Part shown: positions 27,838 to 36,585 of the stretch, piece by piece | Layout of the letters: each line of letters opens with the position of its first letter | How positions within the stretch are numbered: position 1 is the first letter of the stretch | Source: DASUPK01 sp963747425 | Lineage (GTDB): Bacteria > Actinomycetota > Thermoleophilia > Solirubrobacterales > 70-9 | DNA: 64,000 nt | Direction of reading: 5' to 3' | Assembly (NCBI GenBank): GCA_963747425.1 | Contig: CAVVFJ010000012.1 | Location: forward strand, 363,427 to 427,426 | Position numbers and translations under genes: made by a program | The notes under the pieces: generated by a model | Told to the model about the DNA's origin: nothing | Databases searched by the model: none | Seen by the model: only the letters and a program-made list of their open reading frames with translations

Positions 27838-28556
27838 GCGGCGTCGTCGGGCTCGTCGCCGAGCAGCGCCTCCCGCAGCAGTCGCTCCTCCTCCTCGAAG
27901 AGGTGCCCGATCGTGCGGTCGCGGTCGAGCAGGATCCGTCGCTTTGTCTCGGCGATCGCCTGGCGCGGGCCGGACGCGATCCGGCCCGCCAGCTCGATCG
28001 CGCGCGGCATCAGCTCATCGTCCGGATAGACGGCACCGATGATGCCCGCCCGCAGGGCCCCGTCCGCGTCGAGCAGCCGGCCGGTCAGGGTCAGCTCGGC
28101 GGCGACCGGCGCGGGAAGGGCGGCGCGCGCCGCCGCGTAGCTCGGCGGGATGCCGCGAGGCAGCTCCGGGAACCCGAAGCTCGCCGACTCGGCGGCAACG
28201 CGCAGATCGCAGAGCAGGGCGAGCGCGAAGCCGCCGGCGAGAGCGGCCCCGTTGACGGCGGCCACGACCGGTCTCGCGCAATTGGCGACGGCCCGGAAGC
28301 AGCCGATGCTCGTCTCGACGAGGCGCTCTCGGTGCTCGCGGTCACCGCCGAACTGCGTGGTGTCCATGCCCGAGCAGAAGGCGGGGGGCGCTCCGGTCAG
28401 CACCACGGCTCCGACGCCGGGGTCCTCGCCGAGCGATCCGAAGCACTCGGACAACTCGACCCGCAGGTCGATCGAGAGCGCGTTCCGCTTCTCGGGGCGC
28501 TGCAGCGTCACCACGGCGACCTCATCTCGGCGCTCAAGGGAGAGCAGACCCGCCAT
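27834..28556 (-). CDS. Enoyl-CoA hydratase/isomerase (crotonase) family
   Basis: About 240 aa. The protein shows the crotonase markers RPEKRNALS, the oxyanion hole APPAFCSGMD and NGAALAGGFALALLCDLRVA, and the FGFPEL segment. The usual catalytic glutamates of hydratases are not both obvious (LPRGIPPSYAAA region), so hydratase activity is not certain. ATG 28556 (MAGLLSLERRDEV) is preferred; an ATG three codons earlier at 28565 is possible. It heads a two-gene minus-strand operon with the lipoate ligase. Confidence 0.87.
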   Translation of the reverse strand: MAGLLSLERRDEVAVVTLQRPEKRNALSIDLRVELSECFGSLGEDPGVGAVVLTGAPPAFCSGMDTTQFGGDREHRERLVETSIGCFRAVANCARPVVAAVNGAALAGGFALALLCDLRVAAESASFGFPELPRGIPPSYAAARAALPAPVAAELTLTGRLLDADGALRAGIIGAVYPDDELMPRAIELAGRIASGPRQAIAETKRRILLDRDRTIGHLFEEEERLLREALLGDEPDDAA

Positions 28557-28592
28557 GGCGGGCATGATCCCTGAAACGTCGAAGGAGGAGAT

Positions 28593-29054
28593 TTGAAGTC
28601 CCACACCGACTACATGACGTTCAACACCGACGAGCGTCGAGAGTTCGTCCGCATCACCGAGAACGTGCAGGCGGCCGTCGATGCCTCAGGGGTCAGCGAG
28701 GGGATGGTGCTCGTCTCGGCGATGCACATCACCGCCGCGGTCTGGGTCAACGACGACGAGCCGGGCCTCCAGGAGGACACGCTCGAGTGGCTCGACAAGG
28801 TTGCGCCGCCGAGCTGGAAGGAGCCGGCGAACGACGTCGCCCGTGAGCTGCTCCCCGACCCGGGCGACTACCGGCACCACCGGGGCGGCGAGGACAACGG
28901 CGACGCGCACCTGAAGAACCTGCTGGTGCACCACCAGGTGATCCTGCCGATCACCGACGGGAAGCTCGACCTCGGGCCGTGGCAGGCCGTCTTCTACTGC
29001 GAGTTCGACGGCCGGCGGTCGAAGAGGCTCGTGATCAAGGTGATCGGCGATTAG
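28593..29054 (+). CDS. YjbQ/UPF0047 family protein
   Basis: The 153-aa protein matches YjbQ throughout: KSHTDYMTFNTDERREFVRITENVQ at the start, GMVLVSAMHITAAVWVNDDEPGLQEDTLEWL in the middle and DAHLKNLLVHHQVILPITDGKLDLGPWQAVFYCEFDGRR at the end, with the conserved His/Asp/Glu set. Some members have secondary thiamine-phosphate synthase activity. The TTG start at 28593 is supported by AAGGAGGAG just upstream and by full N-terminal family homology. Confidence 0.94.
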   Translation: MKSHTDYMTFNTDERREFVRITENVQAAVDASGVSEGMVLVSAMHITAAVWVNDDEPGLQEDTLEWLDKVAPPSWKEPANDVARELLPDPGDYRHHRGGEDNGDAHLKNLLVHHQVILPITDGKLDLGPWQAVFYCEFDGRRSKRLVIKVIGD

Positions 29055-29088
29055 CTCGCCTGCGACGACGGCCGGCCGCAGCGGCGCC

Positions 29089-29925
29089 GTGGCGCCCGCA
29101 ATGGTCATCGGCGCGGTGGTCTCGGTGCAGTGCGGGTCGGCCGCCGCGACCACGCTCTTCGACCAGGTGGGGCCCGCCGGGGCGGTGCTCTACCGGCTGC
29201 TCGCGGCCGCGATCCTGCTGGTCGCGATCTGGCGCCCGGGGCCGCTGGAGGCAGGTCGCGACGGGCTCCTGCTGGCGGGGGCCTTCGGCGTCGCCCTGGC
29301 GGGAATGAACCTCTGCTTCTACGAGGCCCTCGACCGGATCCCGCTCGGGATCGCCGTCACCTTCGAGTTCGTCGGGCCGCTCCTCGTCGGGCTATTCGGG
29401 TCGCGGCGGCGGCTCGACCTGGTCTGGGTGGCCTGCGCTGCCGCCGGGGTCCTGCTGCTGACCCGGCCGTCGGGATCGGCGAGCGCGGCCGGGATCGGGT
29501 TCGCGCTGCTGGCGGGTGGGTTCTGGGGCGCGTACATCCTGCTCAGCGCTCGAATCGGCCGCGTCTTTCCCGGAGGCCGGGGGCTGGCGCTGGCGATGGG
29601 GGTCGCCGCCGCCCTGATGGTGGTGCCGGGCACGGCCGCGGCGGGGGGAGACCTGCTCGATCCCGGCGCGGCCGCGGTCGGGGCCGCGACCGGGGTGTTC
29701 AGCTCGGTGATCCCCTACTCGCTCGAGCTCGAGGCCCTGCGGCGGATCGCGGTCGGGACCTTCGGGGTGCTGATGAGCATGGAGCCGGCCGTCGCGGCCG
29801 TGATCGGGTTCGTCGCGCTCGGCCAGGGCCTCGCCGCGGTCGAGGTCCTCGGCATCACCCTGGTGGTGGTCGCCAGCGCGGGCGTGCTCGGAGCCTCGGC
29901 CGCCGAGGCCCCAACCGAGGCGTGA
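29089..29925 (+). CDS. EamA/RhtA-type DMT exporter
   Basis: The 278-aa protein has ten predicted membrane helices in two homologous halves. AAATTLFDQVGPAGAVLYRLLAAAILL and NLCFYEALDRIPLGIAVTFEFVGPL are close to RhtA-type threonine/homoserine exporters. It probably effluxes amino acids or related metabolites; the substrate is inferred only from resemblance. It starts 34 bp after the YjbQ gene on the same strand. Confidence 0.88.
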   Translation: MAPAMVIGAVVSVQCGSAAATTLFDQVGPAGAVLYRLLAAAILLVAIWRPGPLEAGRDGLLLAGAFGVALAGMNLCFYEALDRIPLGIAVTFEFVGPLLVGLFGSRRRLDLVWVACAAAGVLLLTRPSGSASAAGIGFALLAGGFWGAYILLSARIGRVFPGGRGLALAMGVAAALMVVPGTAAAGGDLLDPGAAAVGAATGVFSSVIPYSLELEALRRIAVGTFGVLMSMEPAVAAVIGFVALGQGLAAVEVLGITLVVVASAGVLGASAAEAPTEA

Positions 29926-29926
29926 G

Positions 29927-30127
29927 CTATGCGGCCCTGCGAAGCTTGCGCAGCCGGCGGCCGAAGCGAAGGCGGGAGAGCGTCGAGATCGCGGCCATCT
30001 CAGCAGTGGGAGCGGCGCTCGTCTCTACGTTCAGCAACGACGGCATGTGGCGCTCGATTTGGGCCACGAGGCAGGCCCGGCACGAGCACTCAGGAACGGA
30101 TATGCCTGTGTTCGAACAGACCGTCAT
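29927..30127 (-). CDS. Possible small Cys-rich protein (66 aa)
   Basis: The minus-strand frame from ATG 30127 has an AAGGAAC site 6 bases upstream and encodes CSNTGISVPECSCRACLVAQIERHM near its N-terminus: four cysteines in a C-x9-C-x-C-x2-C arrangement that could bind metal. The C-terminus is strongly basic. It ends one base after the stop of the convergent exporter gene. No family recognised; treat as probable but unproven coding. Confidence 0.42.
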   Translation of the reverse strand: MTVCSNTGISVPECSCRACLVAQIERHMPSLLNVETSAAPTAEMAAISTLSRLRFGRRLRKLRRAA

Positions 30128-30220
30128 CCCAGTTCCTTAAGCCAAAGCGAGATCACGGTAACTGCATCGGCGGTCGGAAAGTCCGCAAATAGCCCGAAAG
30201 TGCGTAGCTGACATCCAGTC

Positions 30221-31087
30221 ATGAAAACCCCCGAGACGCCCCCTGAGAAGATCAACGAAATGGAAGCACAGGGCCCAGATGTGCGCGCCGGTTCGATCGC
30301 CGAGGCTGTGGCCAAGGCACAGGTTCATGCGCCGACCCGGGGCAATCGCAAGCTGGAGCGCTTTCTCGAGGCGGTCAACGCCGACGAGCGAGTGCGGACC
30401 TGGTGGTACATGGCGCAGATCACCTCGGAGCGGCTCGGGATGTCTGATCACTCCTGGGTCCACGTGCAGGTCGTCCTCAACATCTCCCTGCGCCTGCTCC
30501 GGCTGCTCGTCAAGGGAGGCATCGAGCCCGCGATGGTCACCGATCACGGGATGCGCGACCGCGACGCCGAGGTGGTCGTCGCGGGAGGCGCCCTGCTCCA
30601 CGACGTCGGCATGTCGATCCACCGCGCCGATCACGAGGCCTACAGCCTCTTCATGGTGGAGGAGCGCCTCCGGTCGCTGCTCGCCGATGTGTACGACGAG
30701 CCGGAGCGGACGGTGGTCAGCTCGGAGATCCTCCACGCGATCATCGGCCACCGCCGGCGCGGTGAGCCCTACACGGTCGAGGCCGGGGTGGTGCGGGTCG
30801 CCGACGCGCTCGACATGGCCGAGGGCCGCTCCCGGATCCCGGTCGAGGGGGGCCAGTACGGCATCCACGCCCTCTCGGCGGCGGCGATCGACAAGGTCAG
30901 CATCGAGGCCGGGGAGGAGCGCCCGGTCAAGATCGAGATCGAGATGAACAACTCGGCGGGCATCTTCCAGGTCGACGACCTGCTCGCCACCAAGCTGCGC
31001 GGCACGCCCCTCGAGGGCCACGTCGAGGTCGTCGCCGAGGTGGCGGGCGAGACCGAGAAGCGCCTGCTGCCCTCGTTCCGCCTCTAA
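30221..31087 (+). CDS. HD-domain phosphohydrolase
   Basis: The 288-aa protein has the HD metal motif GGALLHDVGMSIHR, an upstream His (SDHSWVHVQVV), a later His pair (EILHAIIGHRR) and the closing Asp in RVADALDMAEGRSRIP. The pattern is of a metal-dependent nucleotide or phosphodiester hydrolase. The C-terminal third (VKIEIEMNNSAGIFQVDDLL) is a separate alpha/beta domain. The gene is monocistronic with about 90 bp of non-coding DNA upstream. Substrate unknown. Confidence 0.88.
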   Translation: MKTPETPPEKINEMEAQGPDVRAGSIAEAVAKAQVHAPTRGNRKLERFLEAVNADERVRTWWYMAQITSERLGMSDHSWVHVQVVLNISLRLLRLLVKGGIEPAMVTDHGMRDRDAEVVVAGGALLHDVGMSIHRADHEAYSLFMVEERLRSLLADVYDEPERTVVSSEILHAIIGHRRRGEPYTVEAGVVRVADALDMAEGRSRIPVEGGQYGIHALSAAAIDKVSIEAGEERPVKIEIEMNNSAGIFQVDDLLATKLRGTPLEGHVEVVAEVAGETEKRLLPSFRL

Positions 31088-31193
31088 GGACGAAAGTCAA
31101 AACCGGCTGGGGAAAGGGGCAGGGCCGTGAGGATGGTGGGACGAATCGGCTAGGGAGGGGGGCGATTTCAGAGTTTCGGTGGCTTTGCGCACT

Positions 31194-32157
31194 ATGGCGA
31201 CGCAAACGCTCCGAAACACCAGTCGAGCGGCCTGGGAGTTGGCCCGGAACCAGCACGGGGTGATCACCCGGATCCAACTGGTTGGCCTTGGCATTACCGC
31301 AAGCGGGATCCGCCATCGCCGGGATCGCGGCCGCCTGCACGCCATTCATCGCGGTGTTTATGCAGTTGGACGCCCCGAACTGACGTCACGCGGCTGGTGG
31401 GCGGCCGCGGTTCTCGCTTGCGGGAGCGACGCGGTTCTCAGCCATGAAAGCGCGGCCCAGCTTTGGGGCATCAGAAAGCACGGAAACCGAGCAATGAATG
31501 GGACGCAGCTACGGCCCCCTTCATTGATCGATGTTTCGGTCCCGGGAACGACCCGCCGTCGCCGAGCTGGGATTCGCATTCATCGCCGGGGCGTGCTGTC
31601 ACGAGTGGATCGAACGCGCCGCGACCGCATCCCGGTGACTACACCGGCCCGCACCCTGATCGATCTCGCTGCGCGGCTTGATGGCGGCGCGCTCGAGACT
31701 GCCGTCAACGACGCCGACAAGCTTGGGCCTGGTTGACCCGGAGGCCCTGCGCCATTTCGTTGACGAGCGACCGGGACTGGATGGCGCGCCCGCGCTGCGA
31801 AGGGTCATCGACCGCCGCACCTTCTCGCTCACCGACTCCGAGCTCGAACGCCGTTTCCTGCGGCTCGTCCTGCGTGCGGGATTGCCGACACCGCTGACGC
31901 AACCTCACCTCAATGGGTTCCGCGTCGACTTCTATTGGCCCGAGCTCCGGCTGGTCGTCGAGGCGGACGGGCTCCGCTATCACCGCACCCCTTCGCAGCA
32001 GGTCAAGGACAGGCTGCGCGACCAGGCGCACACCGAGGCCGGTCTGGTCCCGCTCCGATTCACACATTTCCAGATCAGCTTTGAAGCGAGCCGCGTCGTC
32101 GCGGTTCTGCGCTCCGTGGGGCAGCGACAGCGACTTCTGCTGCTTGGCGCTCAGTGA
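31194..32157 (+). pseudogene. AbiEi-like/DUF559 protein, apparent +1 frameshift
   Basis: The N-terminal part (ELARNQHGVITRIQLVGLGITASGIRHRRDRGRLHAIHRGVYAVG) is the AbiEi-type winged helix found in many actinobacterial DUF559 proteins. The C-terminal part (NGFRVDFYWPELRLVVEADGLRYHRTPSQQVKDRLRDQAHTEAG) is the DUF559 nuclease-like domain with its D...E-x-D core. As printed the first part stops after ADKLGPG. Removing one G at 31725-31727 gives ADKLGLVDPEALRHFVDE and one protein of about 320 aa. Its end overlaps the convergent HXXEE gene by 83 bp. Confidence 0.78.
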
Positions 32158-32731
32158 CGATTGGACGTGCGCCGGACAAGTGAACCGCGATCGCAGCGAC
32201 GATCGCGATGTGGCCGAGCAGCGCCACGCCGAGCGCCAGAAGGTTGACCCCGGTGGAGACGTCGTAGCGGCTGTTGACCTCGATCGCCGACCACACCGTC
32301 AGCGGGACGAACATCACCATCGCGGTCACCAGGCCGGGGTTGTACTCACGGCGCCCCGCCGCGACGAGCATGTGGACGACCGCGTTCACCCCGGTCAGAT
32401 AGACGGCGATCAGCCCGAGCCCGGGCTCGACGTAATAGGCGAGCAGGATCGACGCCAGGATCAGCACCCAGACGCCGAAGAGGTTGATCGCGAAGGTGGT
32501 GCCGCGCCCGAGGGCGCTCCGGCCCGCCGCGAGCCGCTCGTTGACGTAGCGGCGGAACCGATCGCCCCGATGCTCCTCGAGCTGATGCAGCATGTAGGCG
32601 GGAAGCTGGACGTAGATCAGCATCGCCGCGACGCCGGCCTCGCTCCAGACGATGGGGACGAGTGCGAGCAGGAAGCAGGCCGCGAACGCTGTGGCATAGG
32701 GCCACTCCCACTCGTCGACCAGCCAGGACAT
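32075..32731 (-). CDS. HXXEE-domain membrane protein
   Basis: The 218-aa protein has about six hydrophobic segments and the sequence YMLHQLEEH at about residue 50, matching the H-x-x-E-E signature that names this family. Function is unknown; a metal-dependent membrane enzyme has been suggested from the His/Glu residues. The last 35 residues are basic, non-conserved and overlap the DUF559 gene on the other strand, so the stop may be later than in relatives. Confidence 0.8.
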   Translation of the reverse strand: MSWLVDEWEWPYATAFAACFLLALVPIVWSEAGVAAMLIYVQLPAYMLHQLEEHRGDRFRRYVNERLAAGRSALGRGTTFAINLFGVWVLILASILLAYYVEPGLGLIAVYLTGVNAVVHMLVAAGRREYNPGLVTAMVMFVPLTVWSAIEVNSRYDVSTGVNLLALGVALLGHIAIVAAIAVHLSGARPIVTERQAAEVAVAAPRSAEPRRRGSLQS

Positions 32732-32740
32732 GCTGGGTCG

Positions 32741-33529
32741 CTAGACGCCCGCGCCCTCGCCGCCGCGGCCCTCGCCGGCTGCGAAGCGGGCGGCTCCCTC
32801 GACGCCGACTCCGCTGACTGCGCCGCCGATCTCGGCCTCGCGGGCGAGGCCCTCCTCGAGGGACATCGAGAAGCCCTCCAGGGCGGATCGGCGGTCGGCG
32901 AGCATCGTCTCCTGCGGGAACCGGGCGAGACCCTCGGCCATCTCCAGGGCGCGCTTCAGGTGCTTGCCCGGCGCGACCACCTCGGTGAGCAGTCCCATCG
33001 CCAGCGCCTCCTCCGCCTCGACGATCCGCCCCGTGATGATCATGTCGAGGGCCCGGCCCATCCCGACGATCCGCGGCAGGCGCTGCGTGCCGCCGTCGAT
33101 CAGCGGGACGCCCCAGCGGCGCTCGGGGAAGCCGAGCTGGGCCGTCTCGGTGGCGATCCGCAGGTCGCACCAGAGGGCCAGCTCCAAGCCGCCCGCGAGG
33201 GCATAGCCGGAGATCGCCGCGATCGTGGGCTTCGGCGACGTGATCCGGGTGAAGCCGAGCGGCCCGTGTGGGCGCGGCTTGAGCCACTGCTCCGCGATCC
33301 CCTGGTCGTTCACCGCCGCGGCAACGGACTTCAGGTCGGCGCCGGCACAGAAGGCCACCTCGCCGGCGCCCGTCAGGATCAGGACGCGCGCCTCGTCGTC
33401 GCCCTCGAACTCCCGGTACGCCTCGAGGAGCTGGTCCGCCGTGTTCGGGTCGACGGCGTTGCGGCGGTCCGGCCGGTCGATGGTGAGCACCCCGGCGGCG
33501 CCCTGCCGCTCATAGGTGACCTCGGGCAT
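32741..33529 (-). CDS. Enoyl-CoA hydratase/isomerase (crotonase) family
   Basis: The 262-aa protein has the crotonase core RPDRRNAVDP, the oxyanion hole AFCAGADLKS and SGYALAGGLELALWCDLRIA, and catalytic-type residues in FPERRWGVPLIDGGTQRLPRIVG, so hydratase activity is more plausible here than in the crotonase at 27.8 kb. ATG 33529 is used because the longer frame upstream is Arg/Ser-rich and non-homologous. It lies 10 bp upstream of the HXXEE gene and is probably co-transcribed. Confidence 0.9.
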   Translation of the reverse strand: MPEVTYERQGAAGVLTIDRPDRRNAVDPNTADQLLEAYREFEGDDEARVLILTGAGEVAFCAGADLKSVAAAVNDQGIAEQWLKPRPHGPLGFTRITSPKPTIAAISGYALAGGLELALWCDLRIATETAQLGFPERRWGVPLIDGGTQRLPRIVGMGRALDMIITGRIVEAEEALAMGLLTEVVAPGKHLKRALEMAEGLARFPQETMLADRRSALEGFSMSLEEGLAREAEIGGAVSGVGVEGAARFAAGEGRGGEGAGV

Positions 33530-33614
33530 GGCGGCGATCCTAGATGACCGAACCCGAATCCCCGCGCGCCCGGATGACGCGCCTGGCGCTTCGCATCTCT
33601 GCGTCCTCGGGCTC

Positions 33615-33635
33615 GCCCTTGGCACCACCAAGGGC
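33615..33635. terminator. Stem-loop downstream of the M23 gene
   Basis: GCCCTTGG and CCAAGGGC form a perfect 8-bp stem with a CACCA loop in the 174-bp gap between the M23 peptidase and crotonase genes. There is no T-tract on either strand, so it may be a Rho-aided terminator or RNA-stability element for the minus-strand M23 transcript. Confidence 0.4.
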
Positions 33636-33703
33636 TTCGCCCTGCGTCCTTGAGCTGCTCGGCCAGGCGCGCCACCGCCCGCACGCGGATTCGGATTCGA
33701 TCA

Positions 33704-35083
33704 TCAGCCGGGCGTCGGCTGCGGCCACTGCTGGAGATAGGGCAGTGGGTCGACCGCCTTCGTCTCGGAACGGAGCGACGCCTTGCCGATCCGGACCTCG
33801 AAGTGGAGGTGGGGGCCATCGCAGCTGCCGGTGCAGCCGAGCTGACCGATCACCTGGCCGGCGTGCACGTGGTCCCCGAGCCGCACCGGTGGCGGCTTGA
33901 GCATGTGCATGTAGACGAAGCTGTGGTTGTCGGCGGGGCTGTAGATGGCCAGGTAGTTGCCTCGCCCCCCGGAGTAGCGCCCGTTCTCCTTGCCGCGGTC
34001 GACGACCACTCCGTCGTGGACGGCGACCTCAGGGGTCCCCGTCTTGCCAAAGATGTCCTGTCCCTCATGCACGTGGCCGTAACGCGAGGCGCCGAAGCGG
34101 GCGTCCTTCTCGCCGAAGTTGTGGGGGCCCTCCAAGGGGAAGACGTATCCGGACACCAGGCCCTGGGGTGTGCCCGCGTCGACGCCGAAGAGGGACGCGC
34201 TGCTGAGCGTCGCGTTGCCGACGCTGCCGCCGGGACCGGGGACCGGCAATCCGACCGCCGAGCCGAGGGCCGCGCCGAGGGCGAGGACCAGCGTGACTGC
34301 CAGGCCCGCCTTCGCCGTCGGCCAGAAGAGCCCTCGGCGTCTCGCGGCGACGCGCCTGCGGTTCTCCGCGGCACGCGCGCGCTTGCGGACCGGGCCCTCG
34401 ACCGTGGGGCGGACTCGCGCCGGCTTCGGGGCCGGCTTCGCCTTCGACCTGGCGGGCATGCGACCCGCGCGGCGGAGTGCCGCACGCTCGCGACGGAGCT
34501 TCTCGGCCCGCTCGCGCCGCCGGGCCTCAATCCGCTCCCTTTCTAGCCGCTCTCGTTCTACCCGCTCCCGCTCGACCCTCGCGCGCCGCTCGCGCTCGGC
34601 CCGCTCGCGCTCGACCCGCTCGCGCTCCAGCCGCTGGGCCAGCGTCTCACCGCCGGGAGTCGGCTCCTCGACGGGCGGGTGCGGCTCCGGCGCGGGGGGC
34701 GGTTCAGCAGGTGTGGGCTCCGGCTCGGAGAGGGATTGCAGCGCGGCCTCCAGTGAGGCCCCGCCCGCGGCGGCGCGCTCCATCTCGTTTCGTCTCTCCT
34801 GCAGCTTGAGCTCTCGCTCCTGGCGCTTGCGCTTCGATAGCCCTCGGCGCTCCTCGCGTTGCCTGCGCTTGGCAGTCCTGGCGGCGCGGCGCTCGTCATA
34901 TCCCGTCCCGGGGCCGGGATCGAAGGGCGCCGCTCCGATCTCCGGCGAGAGCGGGTACTCGCGCGGTGTGCGCCTCAGATAGCCGGTCTCGATGCCGGGA
35001 TCGAACCTGCCGCCACCTTCCCGCTCGGACTGATCCGGGTTTGCCTGCGGATCGACGACGCGGTCGTCCCCTGCGGACTCCAT
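33704..35083 (-). CDS. M23 metallopeptidase with long charged cytoplasmic coiled coil
   Basis: The 459-aa protein has a cytoplasmic N-terminus with an uninterrupted Arg/Glu-rich helix (residues about 145-200, repeats of ERERVERER type), one membrane segment (about 265-285, AGLAVTLVLALGAALGSA) and a C-terminal LytM/M23 domain. The zinc motifs H-x-x-x-D (HVHEGQD) and H-L-H-F-E are both intact, so an active peptidoglycan endopeptidase outside the membrane is expected. A small membrane protein gene lies 10 bp upstream on the same strand. Confidence 0.9.
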   Translation of the reverse strand: MESAGDDRVVDPQANPDQSEREGGGRFDPGIETGYLRRTPREYPLSPEIGAAPFDPGPGTGYDERRAARTAKRRQREERRGLSKRKRQERELKLQERRNEMERAAAGGASLEAALQSLSEPEPTPAEPPPAPEPHPPVEEPTPGGETLAQRLERERVERERAERERRARVERERVERERLERERIEARRRERAEKLRRERAALRRAGRMPARSKAKPAPKPARVRPTVEGPVRKRARAAENRRRVAARRRGLFWPTAKAGLAVTLVLALGAALGSAVGLPVPGPGGSVGNATLSSASLFGVDAGTPQGLVSGYVFPLEGPHNFGEKDARFGASRYGHVHEGQDIFGKTGTPEVAVHDGVVVDRGKENGRYSGGRGNYLAIYSPADNHSFVYMHMLKPPPVRLGDHVHAGQVIGQLGCTGSCDGPHLHFEVRIGKASLRSETKAVDPLPYLQQWPQPTPG

Positions 35084-35093
35084 CCGGCGGGGG

Positions 35094-35351
35094 TTAGTGG
35101 CTTCCGAGGCGCTCTAGGTCCTCGGTGCGCTTCTGCTTGCGGTTCTCGAGCCGAATCTGGATCAGGGACAGGACGGTCACCAGGATCGCGAAGAACGCGA
35201 TCAGCCCGAAGGCGAAGAAGGTCACCACCTTGTCGTCGGTGCGCCCGTAGGTGCCGACGCCGTCGGCCGCCATCGCGGCGGGCGCGATCAAGAGCAGCCC
35301 GACCAGGGCGATGAGGGGAGGAAGCAGACGACGCAGAATGGCGAATTGCAT
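35094..35351 (-). CDS. Small exported membrane protein (85 aa)
   Basis: From ATG 35351 the product MQFAILRRLLPPLIALVGLLLIAPAAMAADG looks like a signal peptide with an A-x-A cleavage site, followed by one membrane helix (VVTFFAFGLIAFFAILVTVLSLI) and a charged cytoplasmic tail ending ERLGSH. The 13-residue extension to 35390 is less likely. It forms an operon with the M23 peptidase gene and is divergent from uppP, so a cell-envelope role is plausible. Confidence 0.72.
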   Translation of the reverse strand: MQFAILRRLLPPLIALVGLLLIAPAAMAADGVGTYGRTDDKVVTFFAFGLIAFFAILVTVLSLIQIRLENRKQKRTEDLERLGSH

Positions 35352-35457
35352 CCAGGGCACCCTAACGCAAGGCTCAGAACGTAAGACCACCCTTACGCGC
35401 GATTAAGCCGGCGTCGCCTACGATGCTCGCTCCTCGGCGCCCGCCGAGCCCTCCGGC

Positions 35458-36330
35458 ATGGACCCGATCTCCTACTTCCAGGCAATCGTCCTCGGCTTGC
35501 TGCAGGGCGTCTCCGAGCTCTTCCCGATCTCGAGCCTCGGCCACAGCGTCGTGCTGCCGCGCGTCTTCGGCTGGGACATCCACCAGGACGACGACTACTT
35601 CCTAAGCTTCCTGGTCGCCACGCACTGCGCCACCGCCCTCGTCCTGTTCGTCTTCTTCCTCAAGGACTGGGTGCGGATCATCAAGGGTCTTGGCCGCTCG
35701 CTGCGCGACCGGTACATCGCCCCGGAGGACACGGACGCGAAGCTCGGCTGGCTGCTCGTCATGGGAACCATCCCCGCCGGCCTGCTCGGCCTGCTGCTCG
35801 AGCACCCGCTGCGGACCCTGTTCGCATCGACCCAGACGGCGGCGATCTTCCTCTTCATCAACGGTCTGATGCTGTTCGGCGCGGAGGCGCTGCGCCGCCG
35901 CGCGCCGGTCCGCTCGGAACAGGGCATCCACTCCGACGAGGTGATCGCCCGCAGCCTCAGCTTCCGGGACGCGATCGGGATCGGTACCGCGCAGGCCCTC
36001 GCCCTGATCCCGGGGCTCTCCCGCTCCGGCGCCAGCATGGGCGGCGGGCTCGTCGCCGGCCTCTCCAACGAGGAGGCCGCGCGCTTCTCCTTCCTGCTCG
36101 CCACCCCGATCATCGGCGCCGCCGGCCTGCTCAAGCTGCCTGAGCTGTTCGGCTCGCAGGGCGATCACGTCCGGGGCCAGGCGCTGGTCGGAGCCCTGTG
36201 CGCCGCCGTCACCGCCTACTTCTCGGTCAAGTTCCTGCTGCGCTTCTTCGAGACCAACCGTCTGACGCCGTTTGCCGTCTACTGCTGCGTCGTCGGAGCC
36301 GCTCTCTCCATCGGCTTCGCGCTGAGCTGA
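35458..36330 (+). CDS. uppP: Undecaprenyl-diphosphate phosphatase
   Basis: The 290-aa polytopic protein has both BacA/UppP signatures: QAIVLGLLQGVSELFPISSLGH near the N-terminus (Glu and Ser of the active site) and LIPGLSRSGASMGGGL near residue 185 with the catalytic Arg. It dephosphorylates undecaprenyl diphosphate so the lipid carrier can be reused in wall synthesis. SELFPISSLGH is a slight variant of the usual SEFLPVSSSGH. A small membrane protein gene follows after 9 bp. Confidence 0.94.
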   Translation: MDPISYFQAIVLGLLQGVSELFPISSLGHSVVLPRVFGWDIHQDDDYFLSFLVATHCATALVLFVFFLKDWVRIIKGLGRSLRDRYIAPEDTDAKLGWLLVMGTIPAGLLGLLLEHPLRTLFASTQTAAIFLFINGLMLFGAEALRRRAPVRSEQGIHSDEVIARSLSFRDAIGIGTAQALALIPGLSRSGASMGGGLVAGLSNEEAARFSFLLATPIIGAAGLLKLPELFGSQGDHVRGQALVGALCAAVTAYFSVKFLLRFFETNRLTPFAVYCCVVGAALSIGFALS

Positions 36331-36339
36331 TCAGGCCCC

Positions 36340-36585
36340 ATGACCAAGCGCCCCCAACTGATCGTTCCGGCCGTCATTCTCGGCGTCATCTTCCTCGTCA
36401 TCGCCATCGTCTACTGGACGACCGATGCGGGCTCGCTGCCATCGTTCTTCCCAGGGCACGAGTCCGGATCGACGCACATCCACTTCAAGCACGGCCTCGC
36501 CGCCGCGGTCGTCGCGGCGGCCTGCTTCATCTTCGCCTGGTTCCAGACCGGGGGAGACCCTGGCCAGAGATCTACTCCGAGCTGA
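36340..36585 (+). CDS. Small membrane protein (81 aa) downstream of uppP
   Basis: MTKRPQLIVPAVILGVIFLVIAIVYWTT is one membrane helix and GLAAAVVAAACFIFAWFQTGG a second; between them lies a His-containing loop (FFPGHESGSTHIHFKHG) that could bind metal. It is co-directional with uppP after 9 bp. The 3' end overlaps the convergent CDF gene by 14 bp. No named family recognised. Confidence 0.72.
   Translation: MTKRPQLIVPAVILGVIFLVIAIVYWTTDAGSLPSFFPGHESGSTHIHFKHGLAAAVVAAACFIFAWFQTGGDPGQRSTPS

Noticed and set aside
30147..30162. A further Pho box around GTAAC at 30158 upstream of the HD-domain gene
   Set aside because: The units 11 and 22 bp upstream do not match TTCAC or TTTAC.
34540..34630. A DNA tandem repeat in the M23 gene
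   Set aside because: The repetition reflects the Arg/Glu codon pattern of the charged helix, not a mobile or structural DNA repeat.
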